A DNA stretch of 64,000 nt, from the NCBI RefSeq assembly GCF_027924665.1, contig NZ_AP027043.1:310001-374000 (forward strand). The letters are read 5' to 3'. Each line of letters begins with the position of its first letter. Position 1 is the first letter of the stretch. The notes under the pieces are model-generated. The model made no database searches. It saw nothing but the letters and a program-made list of their open reading frames with translations, and was not told where the DNA came from. The translations under genes were made by a program, and so were the position numbers. Below, piece by piece: positions 1-8,839 of the stretch. This DNA comes from Flavobacterium sp. GSB-24 (lineage in GTDB: Bacteria; Bacteroidota; Bacteroidia; Flavobacteriales; Flavobacteriaceae).

Positions 1-391
1 CTCCTCTGCGTATAGATATCAAGATTGTACGTTTTTCAAAAGCTTTATGATATAGTGAACTTATTTTTTCTACCAAAGAATCTGAAAACTCAAAATAATG
101 TTTGGTTAGTTCTCTATCAAAATATTTTTCGGTTTGAAGCCATCCACTTAAATCATAGTTCTTAGCTTCAAAATTCCACTCATAATGATTGTATTCTTCT
201 TCTTCAAAATTTACAAAATCTGTCAGATCAGATGCTAAAACAGGTAATTTATTTTTAAATGAGCTTTGATATTTCCAAAGTAAAAAAGAGAATTCGCGAT
301 TGTTTTTATTCGCTAATCCAATTGTGGATGCAATTTGAAAAAGCTGATTCCCTAAATTTCCTTTCTTCCCTATTTTACTAAATGTTATCAT
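1..391 (-). CDS. Glycosyltransferase family 11 (alpha-1,2-fucosyltransferase-like), N-terminal part
   Basis: The reading frame opens with ATG at 389-391 and runs off the left edge after 130 codons, so only the N-terminal part is present. Residues 11-22 read GNLGNQLFQIAS, the N-terminal GNxLxQ motif of GT11 enzymes. The last visible residues (about 125-130) read ISIRRG, which matches the start of the family's H/SxRRGDY donor-binding motif. GT11 members usually transfer L-fucose from GDP-fucose, or sometimes L-galactose, onto a galactose acceptor in the cytoplasm. GDP-fucose genes lie in the same locus at 29-31 kb, which supports a fucosyl donor. The acceptor cannot be told. It is the last visible gene of block V, 27 bases after the SGNH-like gene. 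Confidence 0.8.
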   Translation of the reverse strand, partial: MITFSKIGKKGNLGNQLFQIASTIGLANKNNREFSFLLWKYQSSFKNKLPVLASDLTDFVNFEEEEYNHYEWNFEAKNYDLSGWLQTEKYFDRELTKHYFEFSDSLVEKISSLYHKAFEKRTILISIRRG

Positions 392-418
392 TTACAGTAG
401 TTTTCTAAAAAAGGAATT

Positions 419-1300
419 TTACTTCTTGAAAAAATCGTTAATTATTCTACCAGTAAATAATCTAGCGCCTTCACTTGTCATATGTCCACATGAAGAAAAG
501 TATTTATTTTCGACCACTACATTTTCATAATTGTGAATTTCAGGATAAGCTTTTTTTACTTTATCAAAATAATTCATTCCAACCACGTTTTCGCACATTG
601 GTGTCATAACTGCGATAAAATTGATGTTGTTTTTTTTACAAATATGCTTAATCTCCTCATAGTATTTATTATGAGGCAACGGATTTAGATTGACGATATT
701 GTTCTTCATATTTCCGTTTTTGTGCTTCTCTAACGGATAAAATCCTAAATTATCTAAAGCATTTGTTTTTTCATTTTCAGCGATTTTATAAACTTCACGG
801 AAACCAATTTTAGAATCGAATTTTATATATCTGTAAAAAGGGATATAGTATAACTCATTAAAATTTTCTTCTGTCAAAAAATGTTCTTTTATCGCATTTG
901 AACAATGAATATACGGTAAAAATTTTGCTGCAACTCCTTCAGATTCTTGATCATTTGAAAGATTAAGATCTGCCTCTAGAATTACATTTTTGATTTCGTA
1001 TTTTCTTTCAATCATTAATTTTAACATCAATGAAGCTTCAAACAAATGTCCACCACTCATTCCATAATTAAAGGTCTTTAATCCTTTTTCTTCAAACATT
1101 TGTGATACGAAATGATTATTAGCCCTTGAAGAGCCTAAAATAACGACATCATATTTTTCTTTTTTCGAATTTACTACGGCTTCGATTTTTCCTCTATTTT
1201 TTGACTGCATAAATACATAAGTATATAATCCGTCTAAAAGAACAGCAACCAAAATCGTTACAATTAAAATTTTGAATATATAGAGTAAAAACTTCTTCAT
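419..1300 (-). CDS. SGNH-like membrane-anchored protein, partner of MBOAT acyltransferase
   Basis: This 293-residue protein has one N-terminal membrane segment (about residues 3-30) and a presumed periplasmic domain. GSSRA at 56-60 resembles the nucleophile block of SGNH hydrolases, GMSGG at 80-84 resembles the block II glycine, and H273 in GHMTSEGA resembles the C-terminal histidine block. The residue three before this His is Ser rather than the usual Asp of DxxH. Its ATG at 1298-1300 overlaps the stop of the upstream MBOAT gene, as in DltB/DltD and AlgI/AlgJ-type pairs, where the SGNH-like partner transfers the acyl group handed over by the MBOAT protein. O-acetylation of the exported polysaccharide is therefore inferred, not shown. 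Confidence 0.65.
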   Translation of the reverse strand: MKKFLLYIFKILIVTILVAVLLDGLYTYVFMQSKNRGKIEAVVNSKKEKYDVVILGSSRANNHFVSQMFEEKGLKTFNYGMSGGHLFEASLMLKLMIERKYEIKNVILEADLNLSNDQESEGVAAKFLPYIHCSNAIKEHFLTEENFNELYYIPFYRYIKFDSKIGFREVYKIAENEKTNALDNLGFYPLEKHKNGNMKNNIVNLNPLPHNKYYEEIKHICKKNNINFIAVMTPMCENVVGMNYFDKVKKAYPEIHNYENVVVENKYFSSCGHMTSEGARLFTGRIINDFFKK

Positions 1301-2733
1301 TAGAATTGAAAATAAATAAATTCTTTATAATCAGAATAGGTTCCAAAAGCGATAATAGCTAAAATTGCTAATGCCATTTTTAATAAGCTTCTTTTTCCTG
1401 AAATGGGTTCCACTTTCATTCTGTTATTCCATTCAACCAAAACAAATACACCAATCATTAATAATAATTCATAATTATAGCGCTCATTATCTAAATACTG
1501 AAAAGCAAAATCTCGAGTGGTGAATATTCGTTTTAAATATAAAACAGCATCCGTAATCGTTTTTGCTCTAAAAAAGACCCAAGCAACGCAAGTCAATAAA
1601 AAAGTAGTAAGTATGCTGAATAATACTCTTATAGAATCTAAATTCCATTTTAAAACAACTGAATCTATATTGTTTCTATTGGTATTAGATAATAATAATG
1701 GAAGGAAATAAACAGCATTAATAAATCCCCACACGATATAAGTCCAATTGGCTCCATGCCAAAAACCGCTGACAATAAAAATAATGAAAGTATTTCTTAT
1801 TTTCATCCAAAGTCCGCCTTTACTTCCGCCCAGAGGAATGTATAAATAATCTCTAAACCAAGATGAAAGCGAAATATGCCAGCGACGCCAAAACTCTGCA
1901 ATATCTCTTGAAAAATAAGGATAATTGAAGTTTCGCAATAAATCTAAACCAAATAATTTAGAAACTCCGAGTGCTATATCTGAATATCCTGAAAAGTCTC
2001 CGTAAATCTGAAAAGCAAAATAAATGGCTCCTAGAATTAGAGAAAATGAATTCATTGAAGGATAGTTGTCAAAAATAGCATTTGCATAAACTGCGCAAGT
2101 ATCTGCTATAACCACTTTTTTAACTAAACCCCAAATAATTTGATAAATTCCTTCTTTGGCTGTTTCATAGTTAAACTCTCTTTTAACTTTTACCTGAGGC
2201 AGTAAGTGAGTAGCTCTTTCTATTGGTCCGGCCACTAAAAGCGGAAAATAACTCACAAATAAGGAATAATCAATAAAGTTATATTCTGCTTTTATTCTTT
2301 TGTAATAAATATCTATAACATAAGATAATCCGTGGAAAGTATAAAATGAAATTCCGACAGGCAAAATTACATTTAATAAAATTGGACTTGCTTTGAAACC
2401 AAAAGCGGTAAATATTTCTGCAAAAGAATTTGCAAAGAAATTATAGTATTTAAAAATTCCTAAGAAACCTAAATTCACTAAAATACTAAGCCAAAACCAA
2501 AATTTCCGGCTTTTTTCTGAATTACTTTTTTCAATCTGAATTCCAGTGAAATAATCTAAAAAAGTAGAAAATACTAATAAGAAAAGAAATCTCCAGTCCC
2601 AGCAAGAATAGAAGTAATAACTCGCAACAATTAATAAAGCATTTTGTGTGCTTTTGTTTTTATTGAATACAAACCAATAAAGAAAAAAAACTATTGGTAA
2701 AAATATGGCAAATGCCAAAGAATTAAAAAACAT
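1300..2733 (-). CDS. MBOAT family membrane O-acyltransferase (AlgI-like)
   Basis: The 477-residue protein is strongly hydrophobic with many membrane segments. It carries the MBOAT signatures RRWHISLSSWFRDYLYIP (about 283-300) and GFWHGANW (about 323-330), the latter with the family's invariant histidine at about 326. Length and motif order match AlgI/DltB/PatA-type proteins, which move acetyl groups across the inner membrane for O-acetylation of polysaccharides. It overlaps the SGNH-like gene by one base and starts 6 bases after the GT-B-like gene, so the three are surely cotranscribed. The polymer it modifies is not known. The neighbouring nonulosonate genes make a sialic-acid-like residue or its glycan a reasonable target. 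Confidence 0.88.
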   Translation of the reverse strand: MFFNSLAFAIFLPIVFFLYWFVFNKNKSTQNALLIVASYYFYSCWDWRFLFLLVFSTFLDYFTGIQIEKSNSEKSRKFWFWLSILVNLGFLGIFKYYNFFANSFAEIFTAFGFKASPILLNVILPVGISFYTFHGLSYVIDIYYKRIKAEYNFIDYSLFVSYFPLLVAGPIERATHLLPQVKVKREFNYETAKEGIYQIIWGLVKKVVIADTCAVYANAIFDNYPSMNSFSLILGAIYFAFQIYGDFSGYSDIALGVSKLFGLDLLRNFNYPYFSRDIAEFWRRWHISLSSWFRDYLYIPLGGSKGGLWMKIRNTFIIFIVSGFWHGANWTYIVWGFINAVYFLPLLLSNTNRNNIDSVVLKWNLDSIRVLFSILTTFLLTCVAWVFFRAKTITDAVLYLKRIFTTRDFAFQYLDNERYNYELLLMIGVFVLVEWNNRMKVEPISGKRSLLKMALAILAIIAFGTYSDYKEFIYFQF

Positions 2734-2739
2734 AAAATA

Positions 2740-4137
2740 TTACTTTGTTAAAATGGCATTTAAGCTTTCCCAAATGTTTTGTGAAGCCTGCGTAGGATTT
2801 GGTCCAACAATAATTTCAAACCATTTTTTACTTTCTTTTACACTAGAAATATTTCCATCAATTATATCTTTAACAATTGAGGTTAGATCTTTTTTATCTC
2901 TCACCCACAAAGCCGCATCTTCTGATGGTTTTGATCTAAAATGAATATACTTGTAATTTTGTCCGATATCTCGAATTCCTTTTTTTAATTGAGGTTGCTC
3001 GTAATCAAAAAACAGACATGATTTATCATGAGCAGAAAAATCAAAGACCATTGAAGACGCAATGTTGCCAACGAATTCAGTATATTCACAAATATTAGCC
3101 TGCAGTGCAAAATCTTCTTTAGTAGGCATAATTTCATCCCAGCTTTGTCCAACTGGGCTCCATAAAGGATCTATACTCGTAATTACATCTTTATATTTTT
3201 TTAAAACCTCATCATAGCGATTTGTAAAATCTACAGGACATTTTCTATAAATAATTCCTAAAGAATATCCGTCCTTATTTAACTCTTTAACAGACAATGC
3301 CAAATCTTCAAGATAATATTGATCTAAAGGAGATGTAACAATATCATCGCCAGAATAGCAGATGTATTTTTTATTAGGATCTAGGTTATGAGATTTATAA
3401 AAATCTTCTTTTGACTGCAAAAGGCTTTTGTCAAAATGACTTTCAAATTGTGGAGTTCCCGTTACAAAAATTTGATTTTCATTTACATATGGGCAATACA
3501 TTAAAACCTCTTTTTTCATGTATTCACTCCACACAAAATAGTAATCTGTTTCTACAAGAGTTGTTGCTTTTGGAAGATTGTCCCAAGAAAAAATAAACGT
3601 TCCCGTTGGGATTCCTAAATCTTGAGCTGCCAAAATTGATGAAATTGCTTGTGTTGGACGCTGATTGGTACAAAAGACAAAATCTGGCTTATGAGCTTCT
3701 AGCTGTTTTTTACTTTCTCTATATTTATTTGTAGTGCGTTCTGCTTTTTTTATTTGATTTCGAACAAAATTTATTCCTTTTTTATTAGATCCAAAAGCTG
3801 TTAATGCATCTACCATTAAACTTTTAACTAAATTATTTAGGCCTTTGTAAGATTGAGGAAAATTATATGTATTGTAAACAACTTCATTAAACTTTTTATC
3901 AAAAAAATTCAACTCCATTCTTTTACGAGAACGACTGTAAACCAAAGTTAAAGGATGTAGGGATTTCTCTTTAATCTGCAACTCTTTGAAACCTAACTTT
4001 TCGGTAATAGAAAATGGAGTATTATTCCAATAAGTAATATCAAACCCACTTTTCTCTCCTATTTCTTTAAAAGAAGTTAAGGCAAAATTTCTAAGTCCAA
4101 CGCCGTCTGGCAAAAAGATAAATATGTTTTTTTTCAT
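2740..4137 (-). CDS. GT-B-like surface carbohydrate biosynthesis protein, function unassigned
   Basis: This 465-residue soluble protein has no signal peptide. The motif FSWDNLPK at about 183-190 and the two-lobed hydrophobic pattern (N-lobe to about 230, then VTGTPQFESHF, YICYSGDD and a C-lobe ending with GNIASSMVFDFSAH) resemble GT-B-fold proteins annotated as surface carbohydrate biosynthesis proteins. Its position between the pyruvyltransferase and the MBOAT gene suggests it acts on the nonulosonate-containing chain. It could be the transferase for the CMP-activated nonulosonate, since no other sialyltransferase-like gene is visible nearby. That assignment is inference. The sequence alone does not identify the donor. 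Confidence 0.5.
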   Translation of the reverse strand: MKKNIFIFLPDGVGLRNFALTSFKEIGEKSGFDITYWNNTPFSITEKLGFKELQIKEKSLHPLTLVYSRSRKRMELNFFDKKFNEVVYNTYNFPQSYKGLNNLVKSLMVDALTAFGSNKKGINFVRNQIKKAERTTNKYRESKKQLEAHKPDFVFCTNQRPTQAISSILAAQDLGIPTGTFIFSWDNLPKATTLVETDYYFVWSEYMKKEVLMYCPYVNENQIFVTGTPQFESHFDKSLLQSKEDFYKSHNLDPNKKYICYSGDDIVTSPLDQYYLEDLALSVKELNKDGYSLGIIYRKCPVDFTNRYDEVLKKYKDVITSIDPLWSPVGQSWDEIMPTKEDFALQANICEYTEFVGNIASSMVFDFSAHDKSCLFFDYEQPQLKKGIRDIGQNYKYIHFRSKPSEDAALWVRDKKDLTSIVKDIIDGNISSVKESKKWFEIIVGPNPTQASQNIWESLNAILTK

Positions 4138-4178
4138 TTAAAATAAGAGGCTAAAAAAATCTGCAGTTTAATAAAGTA

Positions 4179-5000
4179 TTATTTTTTAAAAGGACAAACA
4201 TTCAAAAGTCCATCGCATAATTGATCTATAATTTCTCGTTTAGGAAGATTCGGAAGTTCTTTAAAAAGATTTTCTAATTCTGAATTAGAAAATTTTTCAA
4301 GTCTAATTTCAGGTTTAACAAAAGGCAGCTGGACAGATTCAAAATAATCTTGATATTTAATATCATCTCCGAATACTTTTTCTGAAAACTTCTGCCAAAC
4401 AGCGGGAATATTATATGCATGAGCTACTATAACTCCATGAAGGGAAGATGATACAATTTTTTCACATTGGAGAAATTCTATTGTTTTTGCTTCAATATCA
4501 TTTGTCATTAAATCTATAAGCAGTACTTCTGGATTATCTGTAAACCAATTTTGAACTAGTCTATAATCATTATAGTGAGGTATAAAACCGTATTTATATT
4601 TTTTTTCTATTGTTGGATTAAAATATCTCGGCAATAATAATGCTGGATCTCCATAAACTTCAGGAACATCATAAGAAAGATCTAAAAGAAATTTTCTTGT
4701 TTGCGGACCTCGTACAGCTAAAAAAACTGCCTTTTTTATTTTTATATTTTGATCTATAATTCCACTTCCCCAAACAATACATTTATGATTTGCATTTGCC
4801 AAAACACTTCCGACAGTTACATAAATTGGAATTATGTAATCTAGCAATGAGAACTTTTTTGGCCACGCAAAAACAACTTTTTTTGAAGAGATTTTTTCTA
4901 CTAGATATTTTCCAACAAGATCTCCATAATTTTCTCTTTTTTTACCTTGAATGATTTTTTCATTCCACCAAAAAAGCCTAATTGTATTTGAGAAAAACAT
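4179..5000 (-). CDS. Polysaccharide pyruvyl transferase family protein
   Basis: The protein has 273 residues. Motifs in order are ENYGDLVGKY (about 23-32), VWGSGI (about 77-82), RGPQTR (about 98-103), GDPALLLP (about 117-124) and SSSLHGVIVAHAYNIPA (about 184-200). The last is the hallmark of the CsaB/WcaK/ExoV pyruvyltransferase superfamily. Members transfer an enolpyruvyl or ketal pyruvyl group from phosphoenolpyruvate to a sugar, while some relatives are glycosyltransferases. At 273 residues it is shorter than many members (about 300-400) but has both ends of the core motif set. It starts 4 bases after the NeuB-like gene. This fold also occurs near sialyl and pseudaminic acid genes, so a transferase role other than pyruvylation remains possible. 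Confidence 0.75.
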   Translation of the reverse strand: MFFSNTIRLFWWNEKIIQGKKRENYGDLVGKYLVEKISSKKVVFAWPKKFSLLDYIIPIYVTVGSVLANANHKCIVWGSGIIDQNIKIKKAVFLAVRGPQTRKFLLDLSYDVPEVYGDPALLLPRYFNPTIEKKYKYGFIPHYNDYRLVQNWFTDNPEVLLIDLMTNDIEAKTIEFLQCEKIVSSSLHGVIVAHAYNIPAVWQKFSEKVFGDDIKYQDYFESVQLPFVKPEIRLEKFSNSELENLFKELPNLPKREIIDQLCDGLLNVCPFKK

Positions 5001-5004
5001 ATTA

Positions 5005-5880
5005 TTAAACCTTTTTGTTTTTTAGTTTATCTCTTTGAATTTGTTCAATTGGTAAAATATCAGAGGACTTAAAAGCTAATGCTTGATAAACTGCATTTAA
5101 ATCACGAGTAAGTTTACGCAATCCCATTGGTTCCAAAGAAGCCGCATGATCTGTACCCTTCCAAGTTCTGTCTAAAGTATAATGTCTTTCTATAATATTG
5201 GCTCCTAAAGTATAAGCTGCAATATCAACGGCAATACCCAAATGATGTCCTGAAAAGCCAATATGTTTGACTTTATGTTCGTATTTTTGTTTTAAAATAT
5301 TAATATCCAAAAGACATACATCTTCAAAAGGAACGGGATATCCTGATGTACAATTGTATAAAACTAAATCTTTGTTTCGTTGTTTTTGTGTAAAGAATTC
5401 AACTAAAGTATCTGTTTCTTCTTTAGTAGTCATTCCAGTAGAAATATGAATCTCACCTGAATAATTGTCACTTAGCCAGCCCAGCATTTCAAAATTATTA
5501 TTGCAGGCAGAAGGAATTTTAATAAAATCTGGATTTAACGAAGCAATTTCTTTTGCAGATGTTGTATCCCAAACTGATGTGGAATATGTAATTCCGATTT
5601 CATCACAATACGTTTTTAATTCTCTGTGCTGCTCAAGATCAAATTCTAAAAATTCTCTGTGTTCTCCATAAGTTTCACCATATGAATTAGAGAAATTTGG
5701 ATGTGGCGCATTATATTGTTCTTCTGTTAGAAGCTCTTTATTATTACGCTTTTGGAATTTAACTGCATCTGCGTTTCCGAAGATTTTGGCTATTTTAATT
5801 AACTCTTTGGCTATTTCCATTTCACCTTTATGATTACATCCAATTTCTGCAATCACATAAGGTTTCTTAAATTCCTTCAT
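5005..5880 (-). CDS. NeuB-family nonulosonate (sialic-acid-like) synthase lacking the SAF domain
   Basis: The enzyme condenses phosphoenolpyruvate with a 6-carbon amino sugar to make a 9-carbon nonulosonic acid. AEIGCNHKG (11-19), KFQKR (41-45), KIPSA in mid-protein and the late motif IERHYTLDR...GTDHAASLEP follow the NeuB TIM barrel. Family members are usually about 330-350 residues because of a C-terminal SAF/antifreeze-like domain. This one stops at 291, just after the barrel, so that domain is missing. It overlaps the upstream NeuA-KdsC fusion gene by 14 bases, which implies translational coupling. The exact product (Neu5Ac, legionaminic, pseudaminic or a Kdn-like acid) cannot be told, and no NeuC/LegG/PseG gene is seen in the window. 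Confidence 0.85.
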   Translation of the reverse strand: MKEFKKPYVIAEIGCNHKGEMEIAKELIKIAKIFGNADAVKFQKRNNKELLTEEQYNAPHPNFSNSYGETYGEHREFLEFDLEQHRELKTYCDEIGITYSTSVWDTTSAKEIASLNPDFIKIPSACNNNFEMLGWLSDNYSGEIHISTGMTTKEETDTLVEFFTQKQRNKDLVLYNCTSGYPVPFEDVCLLDINILKQKYEHKVKHIGFSGHHLGIAVDIAAYTLGANIIERHYTLDRTWKGTDHAASLEPMGLRKLTRDLNAVYQALAFKSSDILPIEQIQRDKLKNKKV

Positions 5881-7033
5881 AACGTTTGTTGTACTTTATT
5901 AAAATTTCACAAGTTTCTCTTATTGCACCAGCGCCAGATTGATGTGTCAAAATATAATCTGCATTTGCTTTAACAATTTCTATTGCATCTGCAGGTGTAA
6001 ACGACCATCCGACACTGCAAATATTGGCCAAATCATTTACATCATCTCCCACATATGAAACGGCGCCAAAACTACTATTTCTCTCGGAAAGAAAATGTGT
6101 TAAAAACGAAAACTTATCTTTTATTCCTAAAAAAGTATGTTTAATCTGCAATTTCTTCATTCTCTGCGCAACTAACTCAGAATTTTCTGAGGTCATTACC
6201 ACAACTTCAATATTATTTTGTCTTAATATTTCTAATCCCATTCCGTCGCGCATGTCGAATTTTTTTGCCATTTCGCCATTTGCGTCATAATAAACACATC
6301 CATCAGTAAAAACGCCATCAACATCTAAAACCAAATAGTCAATACGTTGGTGTACTTTCTTTTTCTTCTGACGATCTGCCAAGAGTTTTTCAATAATATC
6401 CCAATCTGACAAACTATCAATCTCTACAAGAGACTCTTCGGCCATTTTTACTAGACCAATTGAACCGCTAACTCTATTTTTTGAATTTAAAAAAGCTTCT
6501 TTATTTGTTGCATATACGGCTCCGTTTTCAATCAACAATCCATCAAAATCTTGGCGCCTTGGTCTTTTAAAAACATCATAATTTTGAGGAGTTCCATCTG
6601 AATTCCATGTGAATCGATGTGTATTTACGACTGTCAAAGCCGATTCTTTTTTATTAACAAGAATTTCGTTTAACGTTGCATTAATATCTTGAGCTTTTGT
6701 AATTGGTGAGGTTGCCTGTAATAAACATAAAATATCAAAATCATTATTTATCAATTCTGCGAATTCGAGCATAGCACTTTCTGTAGATGCTGTATCAGAA
6801 GCATTTTCATCATTTCGTAAAAGAGTTTTTACTTTTGGGGTCCAAAAATATTCTCTTTTAATATAATCTATAATTTCTTGATCATCTGTAAAAATGTAAA
6901 CTTCATCTAATTCTGAGAAAATAGCTTCTGTTAGAACCCATGAAAAAAGTGGTCTTCCAAGCATCTTCTTTTTATTTTTTCCTGGGATCCCTTTTGAATT
7001 TTTACGAAGTGGAATTATGGCTGTTTTTTTCAT
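5867..7033 (-). CDS. Bifunctional CMP-nonulosonate synthetase / KdsC-type HAD phosphatase fusion
   Basis: The 388-residue protein has two domains. Residues 1 to about 225 are an acylneuraminate cytidylyltransferase: the nucleotide-binding start IPLRKNSKGIPGKNKK (7-22) and LLQATSP (104-110) are present. Residues from about 230 to 388 are a KdsC-like HAD phosphatase with DVDGVFTDG (237-245), MTSEN as the Ser/Thr motif and GDDVNDL as the final acidic motif. The phosphatase half would remove phosphate from the 9-phosphate made by the NeuB-like enzyme, and the synthetase half would activate the acid with CTP. The ATG follows a hairpin terminator by only about 14 bases. The gene overlaps the NeuB-like gene downstream. 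Confidence 0.88.
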   Translation of the reverse strand: MKKTAIIPLRKNSKGIPGKNKKKMLGRPLFSWVLTEAIFSELDEVYIFTDDQEIIDYIKREYFWTPKVKTLLRNDENASDTASTESAMLEFAELINNDFDILCLLQATSPITKAQDINATLNEILVNKKESALTVVNTHRFTWNSDGTPQNYDVFKRPRRQDFDGLLIENGAVYATNKEAFLNSKNRVSGSIGLVKMAEESLVEIDSLSDWDIIEKLLADRQKKKKVHQRIDYLVLDVDGVFTDGCVYYDANGEMAKKFDMRDGMGLEILRQNNIEVVVMTSENSELVAQRMKKLQIKHTFLGIKDKFSFLTHFLSERNSSFGAVSYVGDDVNDLANICSVGWSFTPADAIEIVKANADYILTHQSGAGAIRETCEILIKYNKRYEGI

Positions 7034-7046
7034 AACTTTATTATTT

Positions 7047-7073
7047 AAAAAAATTAGTCTGTTTCAGACTAAT
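7047..7073 (-). terminator. Intrinsic terminator between the methyltransferase and neuA-kdsC genes
   Basis: On the minus strand a perfect 9-base stem ATTAGTCTG/CAGACTAAT (7053-7061 and 7065-7073) with a 3-base loop is followed directly by a run of T residues (plus-strand A run 7047-7053). It begins 3 bases after the stop of the methyltransferase gene at 7076. Only 14 bases remain before the next start codon at 7033, so there is no space for a promoter after the T run. Confidence 0.8.
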
Positions 7074-7075
7074 AC

Positions 7076-7711
7076 TTAGTTTTGTGATCCCGAAGTATTT
7101 GATTTCTTTATCAGATTAAAAATTGACTGCTTTCTCCATTCCGCATAATTTATAATTTCAAAATTATATTTTTTAAAAATTTCTTCTAAATCACTTTTAG
7201 TATAATCACTCAGCCAACCATTTTTATCCCTAGACAATTTTACAATATCTGTGCAGCAATAAGACAAAACAATTTGTTTTATTGTTGGTCCTAATTCTTC
7301 AAAAACCTTGTTAATATCATAAACATATTCTAGAACTCCGCTAAAGACAGCAGTGTCACATTTTTTTACTGCTGAAATAACTCCTTGATTTAAATCACAC
7401 ACAACAGTTTCATTGAATCTAGCAACAATATCAGTAGGGATGTAAATTTTATAATTGTCCAAATAATTTTTAAGAATCATATTTCCGGCTCCAAATTCTA
7501 TTATACTAGCTCTTGGCTTAATATAAGATGCAAGTAAAATGGTTCTTTCGTCCCAGTCCCTATAAAGTTGATCATCATTTTGCCATCTTTGTAAATCGGT
7601 TTTTTTCTCTGATCTGAGCTTGATATTTTCTATTTGACGTTCATCTAATTTTTGATCAATATTTTTGACTGTACTAAACAACTTAATTAGACTCCTCATA
7701 AACTTTTTCAT
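7076..7711 (-). CDS. SAM-dependent methyltransferase-like protein
   Basis: The protein has 211 residues. IEFGAGN at about 71-77 is the glycine-rich SAM-binding motif I of class I methyltransferases, followed by PTDIV (acidic loop region) and VFSGVLEYV at the usual motif IV position. No membrane segment is seen. Its start overlaps the upstream GT4 gene by 29 bases; a second Met (residue 5) would shorten the overlap. It is the last gene before an intrinsic terminator. It probably methylates a sugar, a glycan end or a linker, but the substrate cannot be read from the sequence. Confidence 0.7.
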   Translation of the reverse strand: MKKFMRSLIKLFSTVKNIDQKLDERQIENIKLRSEKKTDLQRWQNDDQLYRDWDERTILLASYIKPRASIIEFGAGNMILKNYLDNYKIYIPTDIVARFNETVVCDLNQGVISAVKKCDTAVFSGVLEYVYDINKVFEELGPTIKQIVLSYCCTDIVKLSRDKNGWLSDYTKSDLEEIFKKYNFEIINYAEWRKQSIFNLIKKSNTSGSQN

Positions 7712-8837
7712 ATAGCTTAATTATCTGTTTTTTAAGATGATCTCTATTAAAATTCTGATATACAAAATTAACGTTATACAACTTTGCATTTTCTCTTAAT
7801 TCTTTATTTTTTAAAGCATTTTGGATATGCTCAGCAATTTCCTCAGTATCAAATGGATTTGTTATTAGATATCCACTTTTCCCATGTATAATAAATTCTT
7901 CTGAAACATTTCCTGGATTAGATTGTATTGGAAAAGCCCCCATTCCCATAGCTTCTACTCCACTTGTAGGTAATCCATCAGATATACTATTGGCAACATG
8001 TAAAATACTTCTTCCCATTATTTCGAGTAAAAGATCATTAGAAATGAATTCTCCTCTTAAGTAAATTTTAATATCTAAACATTTAAAATAATTAGATTTT
8101 TCTACTTTTTCTTTTACGGAAACATCTGTGCTATAAATCACTATTTTAAAGTTTTCAAACAATTTTATTGGCAGCAACTCTATTGCTTCTATTATTTGCA
8201 AAGCTTTACCAATTCCATCTTCGTAACCTTTTATTAGCACTATATTTCTTTGATTTGAATTTAATATGAAATTTTCATTGATTCTAATTCCACCATTACC
8301 CATAAAAACACCTAAAAATTTATTGATGAAACCATTTTGTAATGTTATTTGGTGATCTCTTTCGCAGTCTGTTATTAAATAATCTACTCTTTTTAGAACT
8401 TCTGCAAATTTTTCTTTCGTAATACCTAATTTCTCATGCAGGAAAATATCACTTCCCCAAGATGAATAAAGCCATTTTGTTTTAGGATATTCATTCATTA
8501 CATCCAAGATTGGAAGACATGAAAGTTGCATTGCAAAACTATGCACAATATCAGGTTTAATCTGATTTAAAATACCTCTAAAATAATCTGACGTCTTTAC
8601 TTCATCAAATTTTTGAATTATTTTATAAACTTTAGGAAATCGTATTTTAATGGTTTTTCTTCCCGGAAAATCCCATCTTATTTTCCAATTATTAATTTGA
8701 TTCAGCCATTTAGTTCTTTGAGCTTTATCAGTACTACTTGAAATATCAAACCAGTATACCTCATGTCCGCTCTCCTGCAATTGATCAACCCATTGAAAAA
8801 AATGGTGGTTAGGTATTGAAACCATTAAAATTTTCAT
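7683..8837 (-). CDS. Glycosyltransferase family 4 (GT-B)
   Basis: The 384-residue protein begins MKILMVSIPNHHFFQW, a typical GT4 N-lobe first strand. The C-lobe carries SISDGLPTSGVEAMGMGAFP, in which Gly-Leu-Pro and Glu form the donor-binding EX7E-like segment of GT4. The second half also shows LIKGYEDGIGKALQIIEAI, the usual start of the C-lobe after the linker. It would transfer a sugar from a nucleotide donor in the cytoplasm while the chain is still on undecaprenyl phosphate. It starts 2 bases from the GT2 gene upstream and overlaps the methyltransferase gene downstream. Confidence 0.82.
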   Translation of the reverse strand: MKILMVSIPNHHFFQWVDQLQESGHEVYWFDISSSTDKAQRTKWLNQINNWKIRWDFPGRKTIKIRFPKVYKIIQKFDEVKTSDYFRGILNQIKPDIVHSFAMQLSCLPILDVMNEYPKTKWLYSSWGSDIFLHEKLGITKEKFAEVLKRVDYLITDCERDHQITLQNGFINKFLGVFMGNGGIRINENFILNSNQRNIVLIKGYEDGIGKALQIIEAIELLPIKLFENFKIVIYSTDVSVKEKVEKSNYFKCLDIKIYLRGEFISNDLLLEIMGRSILHVANSISDGLPTSGVEAMGMGAFPIQSNPGNVSEEFIIHGKSGYLITNPFDTEEIAEHIQNALKNKELRENAKLYNVNFVYQNFNRDHLKKQIIKLYEKVYEESN

Positions 8838-8839
8838 CG

